Source: Apophysomyces variabilis
Lineage: Eukaryota > Mucoromycota > Mucoromycetes > Mucorales > Mucoraceae
Reading direction: 5' to 3'
Length of the DNA stretch: 28,383 nt
Assembly: GCA_002749535.1 (NCBI GenBank)
Contig: MZZL01000035.1
Coordinates: 410-28,792, forward strand
The notes under the pieces were generated by a model. It did no database searches. It was not told the DNA's origin and was given only the letters and a program-made list of their open reading frames with translations. How positions within the stretch are numbered: position 1 is the first letter of the stretch; every line of letters begins with the position of its first letter. Made by a program: the position numbers and the translations under genes. Shown piece by piece: positions 19,338 through 28,383 of this stretch.

Positions 19338-22300
19338 ATGTCGCAACAATTGTCAAGCAGCCCTCTCTCTTCCCCTGTTTCTGTATCCTCTGAAATGGAT
19401 ATTGTGCGCCCCGTAGAGACTATAATAGAAGACAAGCTCTACATGCAAGGATCTAGTGAACAGCGCACTGAAGCTTCAATCAATGAGGTCTCCCTGCAAC
19501 TTACTGAGCTTGGTGAACAAATTGCATCCCCTTCTACTACTATGGAAGAAAAAGAAGCCGCTAGAAAAGCCTATGACCAGAAGAATCGTGACCTAGACAT
19601 GCTTTTGCAAACCAAGAAGAAGTTGGCCGGCCTTAAGGACAAGACCCACCAGTCTATGTACCGTGCTCCATATGTTGTGCCCAAGGAACTCCCTCTCCTC
19701 CAATGGACTGGAAATGTAGTGGATCAAACCAAGACCGTTTTCACTTCCATCCAAGAATGCCTGGACAAGTTTGAGGATATTGTTATTTTATATGGACAAG
19801 AACTTGACGAATGCTGGCACCAGATGCTGCCCAGGACTCTTTCTCCAGAACAACGTTCCTGGTTTGATGCACACTTGAGAAGAATGCCTCATCTTCCATG
19901 GTCATATGCTCGTAATGCTTTGTTGCAAAAATATAGCATTAATGATACAGAACGTCAAGCAAACTTCACCCAGGAACTCATCAGCATGAAGATGTCAAGA
20001 AATGAATCTGTAGAAAAGTACACTGATCGGTTCCATCGTGTACGACATGAAGCTGGTGTTGATGATGATCGCGTTACAGCAATCTTATACATTAACTCAT
20101 TGTTACTGGAAATCTCTCGTCAAGTCCATCTTGCCCAGGTCAACCTTCCTGTCAGTCAAAGATGTACTATTGATCAAGCTTCCTCCATGGCTAGAGCTCT
20201 GTATCCTCAGGTAGTTCAACAAAAGTCCCTTGGTGAACGCACAGGATCTTTGGAACAAAAGGTACAACGACCCTTTTCCTCTAATCAACGCGCTTTTCAG
20301 CGTAAGGAACAGCACTGCTGTGTCCATGGCAAAGGTACACACTCTACAAATGAGTGTAGAGTTTTGGCAGACACCCTAAGAACGATCCAATCGGGTCAAC
20401 GTGTTGACAAAGCACCTCAATCATCTCCTTCTAGTTCTGGGCCCAACAAGTCAGGCACCAACACATCTTCCTGCTCCCCATTGTCTAAAACAAATTCCGC
20501 TCTGTGTTACAAGGGTTGTGGATCTGTGTGGTCCCGCGGCCACAAGTGTAACGGTGACTCCAACACCACCACCAATACTATGGCGATCCGTTCTACACAG
20601 GTCCAAGAAACATCCACAGAAGAAACCAATCAGCAACAGGAGGACATCAATGAAGACACCAATATGATCGCAGAAGAGATTGACAAGGCGATCACCAAGT
20701 CGTGCAACATGTGTAAGTTACACACATCTCAGGATTATTCATTCCAAAAAACCGGTTCTTACTATGTGCCTATCACTTTACAGGACCTAAACTTACGAGC
20801 TCTCTTGGACTCCGGTGCTACTATCAGCACAGTTTCCCGTTCTCTTTGTTTGAACAATGGTTGGAAAATTTTACCCCAATCTGGGACAATAAAACTTGCA
20901 GCTCATAATAAATCTGTTTCGCGTGTTGGAAAGACTCCACCCATTAAAGTTGTTTGCAATAACCTTACAATCTACCACTCTTTCAAAGTGTTTGATCTAA
21001 ATGATCCTCTCGCCAATATTTGCATTGGTACTGATCTTATGACACGCCTAGGTATTTACTTCATTGGTTTACCTGTATGCTGGCACCAACCCAGTTTACC
21101 TAAAGCACTGGAAACTAAAGAACCTCAAGACGACCTTGAGCCAAACAATTCACCAGTTGGCACCCCCACTGAACGCACACTTTTAATGAAAACGATCCAA
21201 CCCTTGCTGGATGAAAATCTAAAAATACCAAACTCTTCATTCTGTACCATTCCAGAATCTATTGTCAGGTTAGACACCCCACCTAACCAAACTGCTTATC
21301 GAAGACAATACGATCTTCCCCACAAACTGCTACCTCTTTTATGAGAGCAAGTGAACAAATGGCTCACTGACGGCATCATCACCCGTGCACCAGTGAATAC
21401 CAGATGGAATAGCCCTCTGACTTTCGCACCGAAAAAGGACGCGTATGGCAATCTAACAGGCAGATGACCTTGCCTAGACCCACGCCACATCAACAATCTG
21501 CTTCCAGATGATCGTTTCCCACTTCTGTTAATTAATGACATCTTTCAGAAGATGCATGGCGCAACAGTGTTCTCCACACTTGACTTGAAAAATGCTTTTC
21601 ATCGGTTTCAAATTTATGAACCTCACCAACACAAAACTGCCTTCACTGTCGATGGCATACAATACATGTTCTGTGGTTGTCCTTTTGGACTCAAACCCAT
21701 CTCCTCAAAATTTCAACGCGTCATAAATTATGTCTTTCACGGACTTAACTATGTTACTACGTTCGTTGACGATATCATCATCTTTTCCAAAACACTGGAA
21801 GAACACACGGAACACGTTGCAGATGCAATCCGCCATCTCACTGCTGTCAATCTCATACTCAATCCAGAGAAATGTCACTTCACGCAACGCGCTGTTTATT
21901 TACTTAGTTTCTGCGTGGATGCAGATGGTATTCGCCTTGACCCGCGCAAGGTTACAAACGTCCAAACTTGGCCACAGCCCAAAACAGGCAAAGATATTCA
22001 AAGGTTTCTTAGACTTGTCAATTACTTCCAAGTGCACATACCTACCATTTCCACTCTTACGGCACCACTTGACAAATTACGCAATGTTGGTAGCCTTGAA
22101 AACCTCTGGACATCACAGCACACTGATACATTCAATCGTGTCAAGGCAATTTTGGAGAAAGCTCCTATCCTCAGCCATCCAAACATGGATGAACCCTTCT
22201 CGGTTGCTACAGACGCATCCAACGACGGTATTGGCGCTGTCCTCTATCAAGTCATTAACAACCGCATTCATTACATCGGTTTCATGGCACGCTCCCTCAG

Positions 22301-23996
22301 TCGATCAGAGCGCAACTATTCTGTCACACAACGTGAATTACTTGCCGTTGTCTACGCCCTCAAAAAGTTTCACAAATTTCTTTGGGGTAACAAATTCACG
22401 CTCTACACTGATCATCGCGCTTTAACTTACCTGCACACCCAGGAAATTGCCAATCCAATGATGATCAACTGGCTTGATACCATTTGTGATTATACTTACC
22501 GTGTGGTACATCGTCCTGGCATCGCCAACGTTTTACCGGATGCTCTCTCGCGTCTGTTTGCACCACCTGTTCCATTTTCGGAGGGGGGTATTTCCACAAA
22601 CACGTCATCTCATGACAATTCAGGAACACCTTCATCTACTCCCACACACGTTCTCACGCAACGCTTACTGAAACCACACGAGTATATGACACCTCCTACA
22701 GCAGAACGACAATCACTGCTGGAGAAAGCGCATCTTCTTGGCCATTTCGGTTCAGATGCTATCGTGAATGCTTTACACAGTGACGGAATCCACTGGAGCA
22801 CTATCAAACAAGACGCACTTAACACAGTAGCCAAGTGTATTGACTGTCAACGATTCAACATCGGAAAACACGGTTATCATCCCTTACGACACATAACCGC
22901 AGACCAACCTGGAGACCACTGGGCTATTGACCTTGGTGACTTCAACACTACCACTATCAACGGTAATAACTTTGTATTAGTTATGGTTGATGTATTTTCA
23001 CGCTTTTGCATTTTACGAGCGTTACCAGACAAATCCGCACTTTCTGTCGCTAGGCAACTTATTCAAGTATTCTGCGACTATGGTTTCCCGAAAGTCCTGC
23101 AATCAGACAATGGCACTGAATTTGTCAACGAAGTCATCACACTCGTTACAGAACACTCAGGAATAGACCACAGACTGGTAACACCATATCATCCACGCGC
23201 AAACGGCGTCGCAGAACGATGGGTAAAAACCATGAAAGAGGTTGTTGTCAAAAGATTGCAAGGTAAGAAACAAGATTGGGATTTGTATTTACCAAGTGCA
23301 CAACTTGCTATCAATCTGAAAATTTCCTCTTTGCACAACACACGTCCTTTTGCGTTGATGTTTGCCCGTCAACCAAACAATTTCGAGGACTATCGTAAAG
23401 TAAAAGTAGGAAATGTACAACAGACTTCTGATGATACTCGGGCAATGACCAAACGCCTCGAACAAATGGAACGAGTAGTGATACCTGCTATCCATGAACG
23501 CATTAAAACAATGCAGAATAAACAAAGCAACAAGTTCGACAGCAATCATCGCATTGTTGAATTTCCTCCTGGAAGCAAGGTCATGATCGTGAACGTGTCT
23601 AGAAGCAGTAAAACAGACCCAAGATACGAAGGACCATTCACTGTTCTGAGACAGAACAAAGGAGGCAGCTATACTTTGGTTGATGAGCAGAACATGTTGC
23701 TTCCACAAGATGTTGCACCATCTCATATGAAACTTATTTCGCCTGATACAGTAGTTTCAGACGACTACTATGAAGTGCAGAACATCGTCAATCACAGGGA
23801 AGTACGCAAAGGACACTACCAGTACTTCGTCAAATGGAAAGGTTATAAAGACGACGAAAATACTTGGCAGAACCCTGAGGATTTCAACGATCCTGCTATT
23901 ATTGAAAGGTATTGGCAACGCCAATCAGGTACTGGCAAAAGGAAACAGGCCCAACAATCAGGACCTTCTACTACCAAACGTACCAAACGCATGTAG
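19338..23996 (+). pseudogene. gag-pol: Gag-Pol fusion of Ty3/Gypsy copy B (two stops)
   Basis: From ATG 19338 (MSQQLSSS) one frame runs through Gag, protease, RT, RNase H, integrase and chromodomain to TAG 23996. Gag holds capsid sequence and two zinc patterns, HCCVHGKGTHSTNEC and CYKGCGSVWSRGHKC. The frame passes through 20713-20783 (YYVPITLQ), which supplies the first strand of the protease before ALLDSGAT. Two in-frame stops: TGA 21342-21344, where copy A has CAA, and TGA 21465-21467, where copy A has CGA. Downstream, RT FVDD, integrase D, D, E and the chromodomain are intact, including the Trp that is a stop in copy A. Gag is clearly diverged from copy A, but the rest is about 99% identical. 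Confidence 0.9.
20713..20783 (+). other. 71-nt in-frame intron (exitron-like) at the Gag-protease junction
   Basis: Begins GTAAGT and ends TTTACAG, with a TACTAT branch-like motif about 20 nt before the end. Copy A lacks exactly this stretch: its ...CATGT is joined to GACC... at 15580|15581. Unspliced, the segment is open and encodes protease residues (YYVPITL). Spliced, the 71-nt loss shifts frame and creates TGA at the junction, ending Gag. This fits an optional intron controlling Gag against Gag-Pol. Confidence 0.75.
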
Positions 23997-24133
23997 GCAA
24001 GTCTTTTTCCTCTACACTTTTTTCCCACTGGGTTTTTTCTGAGGTTTTTTATTGACGCGCCACAGTATTATTATTTAATACTTTCAACCATGCTTTTACT
24101 ACATCAATTACTATCTTTCCAACGCTGTCAAGA

Positions 24134-24149
24134 AGCTGGTGGGGGGTAA
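24134..24149 (+). promoter_or_regulatory. Polypurine tract of copy B
   Basis: AGCTGGTGGGGGGTAA immediately before LTR 3, the same as in copy A. Confidence 0.75.
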
Positions 24150-24501
24150 TGTCATATCTGACATGATTACATCACTATATTCAGTGGATAAAACATCAGG
24201 TCTAGACTGTCAGTGAACATATCGGCTATAATGCCTGTATGGATCAGGTTACACTAACATCTTCATAATCTATTCATCTGTTGCTGGGACCCTAGCGGAC
24301 ACAGAATATCAAAAGACAGAAGATTAATGTGTCATTACTGATCATACAGATTTTACAAAAGATATTAGTAACTACCCCAACCCGCTTTTACCTGCACGCG
24401 TTTCTAAAGATATTTAAAGAGAACAGTCATTCGTGAAATAAAGAACATCTTTTTCAGTCTCGCTTATTTTGAGCATTCTGTTATTTTCGTTTTATACATC
24501 A
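24150..24501 (+). repeat. Ty3/Gypsy LTR 3 (3' LTR of copy B), 352 bp
   Basis: TGTCATATCTG to TATACATCA. Its end is fixed by comparison: beyond 24501 the sequence changes from the T-run that follows the other LTRs to MULE coding sequence. Confidence 0.92.
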
Positions 24502-26794
24502 AAACCATATACTCTGCGCATGGCATATAAAAATGCACCTAAAAGATCAGTTTAAGGGCAGTTTTAAAGACGATAGCGAGGAGTCAAAAGAACTGGAAGC
24601 TGCCATTAATACGATGCTATACACGCGCACAGATGAGAAATTTACAAAAGCGGAAGATAACTACTGTAGCTTGGCGAAGAAAGCAGCTAAAATTCAAGTT
24701 GACAATGACAATGACAAAAAAAGAAAAAGGCAAAAGAAGAACCAGGGAAAGATGAGTAAGAAGCAGAAGCAAGCAGAGTCTAAAATCAGCAACGACAATT
24801 GTACAACAGATCCAGAGAAAGTAGAAGACATTCAAGATAAAAGGAAGGAGAAAATAAAAAAAGAAGAGCGCAAAAAAGCCATTGCCAAGAAAGAAAAAAC
24901 CATCCTTGATTATCTTGACAGGTATGGAACAGATTTTTTTTGCTGTATTATTACTGCTTATTTACATAACAATTATTGCTAGTATACTATTGTATAAGAA
25001 AAAGTAGGCAGGACCAGAAGCTGAGAAATATCTGCATTTGGGAGCAAGAACGACACAGCGTGCTGAGGGTACACATTGGCGTATCAAAGAAACATTACAG
25101 ACTACTGGAAACCTGCTAAAAACATTTAATGTGATCGATATCTGGATGCGCAAAACAGTATGTAGCGTTTTTTCTAATAAATACAGTGCAAAACTTGGTA
25201 TTAATTATAACAAATTTCATGCTTCTAGGCTGAACAAGAGTGATGCGAATTTTTCACTGAAAAGCACAAGATGCCAGTTATCAATGAAGTACACCAAGAA
25301 GCGCTTAAACCTTTGCTGGGGAATATATCTTTCTTTGCAATTAACGTTGTAAAAAGACAACTTCAAAGGTTGCGGAAGGCCCAATCAAAGAATAAGGGAA
25401 GTTCTTATTCAAACCAGGAACCTTGTTTATGTTCAAAGCCTATCAACTATGGTTTACCTTGTCAACATATACTCCCAGCAGCAGGGGCCATCCCTCTTGA
25501 TCTTATTTCTGCTAGATAGCATTTATCAACTTCTGAATGTAAGTTCATTTGTTAAACATAAACAGGGCTATTTAATGATTAATAATACCTATATAGTTAC
25601 CATACTGCCACTGACGTCAAAGTCCTCAGATATGGACGTATAAAAAGAATGTTCTGCGTTGCTATATGATATTGAAAAGCTTCTTCAAGAAGCAGAAACC
25701 GATCAACAACGTCTAAATCTAGTTTCTCAGCTAAGGTCATTTATGAAAACTACGTTGAAGTCTACTGCTTTGTCGGATATCACTCTCCTTGTGATAAAAC
25801 CTAAAGGACGTCCAAAATCAACCAAAGGAAAGAGAAAGGCTTCAAAATTCAAAGATACAGCTAAAAAAGCAGAGAAAGAAAAGAAGAAAAAGAAGAAGGA
25901 GAAGAGAGAGACAAACAAGCATACGTTAGATGATACAGAGTCAGCAAGAGAAGAAACAATAGAAGCAGACAAGGAAGATGATCTATTTGTACTTTCAGCA
26001 AAACGGGATCTTGAAGACAAATATATAGAGGAATCTAGGCGTAAAAGGTTAGGAAGACTTCACTTCCAGTATTTCATATTAACCATAGGCTCAATAGAAA
26101 CAAGGTCAACCCGCCAGTCAAAACTATTCACTTTAAGGTGAACTCATCCATACCAATGGAGTGCTACAATGGTACAATTGATGTCAAATCAGACGGTTGG
26201 TGTAGCTTCCGAACAATTGCTTTGTTAGCAAAGGGTAACAAGGATGAATTTCCTGCAGTAAAAGCAGACATAATCAGAACGTTGGATAAGTATGCCAACA
26301 TTTACAGAAAGATTTTTAACTACAATGTGGATGAGTTGTGAACCATTATTTCCTACAGAATCACTTTCCAGGAGCCATATCCACCATGCCCAATGGAATA
26401 CTGGTTTATATCACTGTATTGTGTACAAATTGCTGCAGACATATATGAAACACCAATTGCCCTTTACTCAGATGACGAAAGCAGAAATGTAGTAGGGGAC
26501 TTGATATATCAGCCATTGCTTTACATGCCGCATATGCGCCCCAAAAAAGGATCAAGACCAATTCCATACATCATACATCATGTCAGTAACTGTCATTGGG
26601 CAACCATCAAACTTAAAAGGAGTATAAAGATGACATGGCCGATGGTTGATCATTTTTGTGAAGAGGCCATTAAGCAGCTAAATCCAAAAAATCCCATAAG
26701 AACATTTTGGAGATATTTCTTTATTCAAAAAAAGAAAAAAACAGATCAAGCTGTAGTAAATAGTAATAAATATATAAAAATTATTGAAGATTAA
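24502..26794 (+). pseudogene. MULE transposase C-terminal half with SWIM finger and OTU domain
   Basis: The reading frame is already open at the LTR edge: ILCAWHIK matches the conserved Cys-x-Trp-His-x-x-Lys block of Mutator-like transposases, so the first two catalytic Asp lie in sequence now missing. Next come a Lys/Glu-rich insert (24700-24900), a block LGARTTQRAEGTHWRIKETL (25038-25100) that holds the expected catalytic Glu, and a SWIM zinc finger C-x-C...GLPCQH near 25430-25470. A GRP-K-S-T-K-G-K-R basic segment and a Lys/Glu coil follow. The C-terminus is an OTU-type cysteine protease domain: SDGWCSFRTIALL with the catalytic Cys codon at 26201, then YWFISLYCVQIAADIYETPI and SNCHWATIKL with the likely His. 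Breaks include TAG 25517-25519, probably a lost Trp, TGA 26339-26341 and frame changes near 24915 and 25200, some perhaps introns. Probably the owner of the 150-bp TIRs. Confidence 0.78.
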
Positions 26795-27349
26795 AAGCCT
26801 CTATACTAAAAGCTTGCAAACAATGTATAATATTTTTTAGTACACATTTTTAGTTATCTTCAATTATGGCTGTAGTGATTATCATGTAATCAGATTTTCT
26901 GTTTGATTTTTATTTCTAGACTTTTACAAAACTGCAAGTTATACATTGTTTATTTACTTTAATTTTTAACTTGTTGGCACTTTTAGACATTCTAGTAATG
27001 GTTGACCTGATCTTACTGAATTGATTTATATGTGTAGCTGTAGCCATAATGGAAAGTAGCAGTTAGGTTTCTTAGCATTTTTATTAGGGCTTCCTACTTC
27101 TCCTGGGGACTCTGTTATAGACACTACCTTTTGGGGCACTCCGTTATAGACACTACCTTCTGGGGCACTCTCTCTCTTACACACTACCTTCTCAGGCACT
27201 CCCTCTTCATATCTTGAACAACTTCTTAAATAAAGTTCTTATGCATAGCCTCTCTTTATTTTATATAACGTTGTTAGTTAGACTATTATATAGATTAGTA
27301 TGTAAATGTTTTATACTTTGTATAGCCTGTTAATGTCTCTGGCACTTTA
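26795..27349. other. Noncoding region inside the right TIR
   Basis: AT-rich, with no gene seen. The notable content is the GGGGCACTCC repeat cluster at 27092-27207. Confidence 0.6.
27092..27207. repeat. Subterminal direct repeats GTTATAGACACTACCTT...GGGGCACTC
   Basis: Three to four imperfect units of about 30-37 bp containing GACACTACCTTCTGGGGCACTC. The core GGCACTCC also occurs in both terminal inverted repeats, here in the opposite orientation, so these may be extra transposase-binding sites. Confidence 0.7.
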
Positions 27350-27499
27350 TTAGTTGTTTGGATGCTACCTGTGCTTTATTCCTCTGCTATTTCTTGATAT
27401 TCTTACTGGCTTATATATCAAGCGGCGTCTACTTTATCATAACGGCGCTCAAATAATTTGGGGGAGGAGTGCCTGAGGGGAGTGCCCGAGGCAAATCCC
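27350..27499 (-). repeat. Right terminal inverted repeat, 150 bp
   Basis: Reverse complement of 8870-9019 with 6 mismatches, including the inward-pointing TATATAAG. It ends in GGCAAATCCC at 27499. Confidence 0.85.
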
Positions 27500-27507
27500 T
27501 TAATAAA
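27500..27507. repeat. Right target-site duplication TTAATAAA
   Basis: Exact direct repeat of 8862-8869, immediately outside the right TIR. Confidence 0.85.
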
Positions 27508-27918
27508 AATGGTAAAAACACTATTTTAACCACCTAGTGAGATTTTAAAGACCTTTTTCATGCTGAGTTTAAGCCCAATAACGCTTCTAAACTGGCTTGA
27601 CAATACATTAAGGAACTCTAGCAAACCCAATCAATCCATAAATATATTATTATACTCTATGACATCATGCTCAATCTTCAAGACATGTATAAAGAAGATA
27701 TAGTAGATCATTTTATTCAGGGACTGCAGTATACAGCCTATCTGCAAGTCTTACTGAAGAACCCACAAACACTAGTAGAAGCATACCAGGCGGCCAAAGC
27801 ATTTGAGGCAGCTGAAGAATGTGCTCAAGGACTCTGTGCCTGTTCTATGTTTGTCAATACTGAAAACGCCATGTATCAATCTACCACTGCAGTTGAAAGG
27901 ACGTTTTACCCTGGGTAA
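27508..27918 (+). pseudogene. Retrotransposon gag relic, 3' half
   Basis: One frame reads DFKDLFHAEFKPNNASKLA, YIKEL, SIHKYIIILYDIM, DHFIQGLQ and ALV-type helices (TLVEAYQAAKAFEAAEE). This is the Trp/Asp-Phe-Lys...Phe-x-Pro, Tyr...Phe-Ile-x-Gly-Leu order of a Ty3/Gypsy capsid. Stops occur before DFK and at two conserved positions. Across the composite element the frame continues from 8831-8869 (SPWQHLKTTINK) without a shift once one TTAATAAA is removed, so the left half at 6200-6528 and this piece were once one gene. It ends in the GGGTAAAA array at about 27898. Confidence 0.65.
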
Positions 27919-28052
27919 AATCTGGGTAAAACGTCAAATATTACCCACATTTTACTCACATTTTACCCACGTTTTACCCAGTGGGTAAAACTTTTGAGAA
28001 GTGGGTGAAACGTACCTTTTACCCACATTTTACCCACGTTTTACCCACCTTC
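27897..28052. repeat. Inverted and direct array of GTGGGTAAAA units
   Basis: Roughly a dozen GTGGGTAAAA / TTTTACCCAC units in both orientations within 155 bp. A hairpin at its left end (GACGTTTTACCC...GGGTAAAACGTC) makes up the first 37 bp. It cuts the gag relic. Probably a small non-autonomous element or a transposon end. Confidence 0.75.
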
Positions 28053-28383
28053 TATACCGTTATTAATTGGATAAAACAGTATGTGTCAGACATAATTACA
28101 TTAATGCTATTGGACTAAGTTGTATGCATTTAACAACTAATATTAGAATTCTATTCGACTATATTCTTTTCTTTAAGCTCTTTTATTGGATTAACTTGCT
28201 TACAACAATACATGCTATTGAAGCTAATGATTCTTATCTAGTCTTTTTGATTGGATGCTCTTTTTGTTGCATTCATTATTTTAGCCAATAAAATACACTT
28301 CTTTATCATGTACAACAACACTTCTTAGCCTTATATATAGAGAAAACAAACATTTTTATTTTATTGAAGATATATAATATAAT
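28053..28383. other. No gene recognised (right edge)
   Basis: AT-rich sequence. A 74-codon open frame (28067-28291) is hydrophobic by composition and starts at a non-ATG codon, so I treat it as chance. TATATATAG near 28333 is TATA-like, but nothing follows it in the window. Confidence 0.5.

Larger units (their letters stand above)
18947..24501 (+). mobile_element. Ty3/Gypsy chromovirus-type retrotransposon, copy B
   Basis: Same layout as copy A but complete through gag, without the gap, and with the 71-nt segment that fuses Gag to protease. Two stops in the protease-RT linker region make it inactive. The bases after LTR 3 (AAACC) do not match those before LTR 1 (GTCAT), so there is no target duplication around the A-B pair. 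Confidence 0.9.
8870..27499. mobile_element. 18.6-kb composite element with 150-bp TIRs (MULE-like)
   Basis: Both ends begin GGGATTTGCC and match as inverted repeats for 150 bp with 6 mismatches, and both are flanked by the same 8-bp direct repeat. Removing the element and one TTAATAAA copy leaves the flanking gag relic in one reading frame across the junction. Long TIRs, an 8-bp duplication and a MULE-OTU transposase remnant close to the right end point to a Mutator-like element. Later insertions (a tnp2-type unit and two Ty3/Gypsy copies) and a probable deletion make up most of its present length. Alternative: two independent solo copies of a 150-bp repeat; the exact shared duplication argues against this. 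Confidence 0.8.

Noticed and set aside
13006..24506. Five-base target duplication around the Ty3 pair
   Set aside because: GTCAT before LTR 1 and AAACC after LTR 3 do not match, nor do other short lengths.
28067..28291. 74-codon hydrophobic open frame at the right edge
   Set aside because: It starts at a non-ATG codon in AT-rich DNA; Phe, Ile and Leu content is expected from composition alone.

Overview
The window looks like a repeat-rich, gene-poor block from a fungus. Short GT..AG introns of about 50 nt, Ty3/Gypsy elements with a C-terminal chromodomain, tnp2-type (Plavaka/CMC) transposases and a MULE transposase with an OTU domain all fit an early-diverging fungus, perhaps Mucoromycota. 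That placement is inference; no rRNA, tRNA or conserved host gene was found. Almost everything recognisable is mobile DNA in layers.

Layout. (1) 1-6174: a decayed tnp2-type element with a small companion gene on the minus strand (541-1243), a broken transposase on the plus strand (2136-5366), and a 20-bp-period array of CACTACTTTTAGTG units ending in a CACTA-type terminus at 6174. (2) 6200-6528 and 27508-27918: two halves of one old retrotransposon gag gene, split by later insertions. (3) 6529-8830: a very AT-rich insertion with two intact convergent genes, a DDE transposase fused to a chromodomain and a small Cys/His protein. (4) 8870-27499: an 18.6-kb composite element bounded by 150-bp terminal inverted repeats (6 mismatches) and an 8-bp target duplication TTAATAAA. 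Its own gene is probably the MULE-OTU transposase whose 3' part lies at 24502-26794. Inside it sit a second tnp2-type unit (9458-13010) and two tandem Ty3/Gypsy elements sharing a central LTR (13011-24501).

How it may have formed. The left Ty3 LTR cuts the 5' end off the tnp2-type transposase, and the right LTR cuts the 5' half off the MULE gene, with no target duplication between the two junctions. This fits two separate Ty3 insertions followed by LTR-LTR recombination that deleted the DNA between them. The two Ty3 copies differ in their 3' part by about 34 substitutions, all transitions, about two thirds of them at CpG. Most inactivating stops are TGG or CGA turned into stop, so methylcytosine-type decay is likely.

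The most interesting observation is at the gag-pol junction. Ty3 copy B carries a 71-nt segment with intron ends (GTAAGT...TTTACAG) that reads in frame and joins Gag to protease. Copy A lacks exactly this segment, and the join makes a TGA that ends Gag. Copy A therefore looks like a reverse-transcribed spliced RNA, and optional splicing could set the Gag to Gag-Pol ratio. A 752-N gap in copy A is flanked by an exact 62-bp duplication and is almost certainly a scaffolding artefact.
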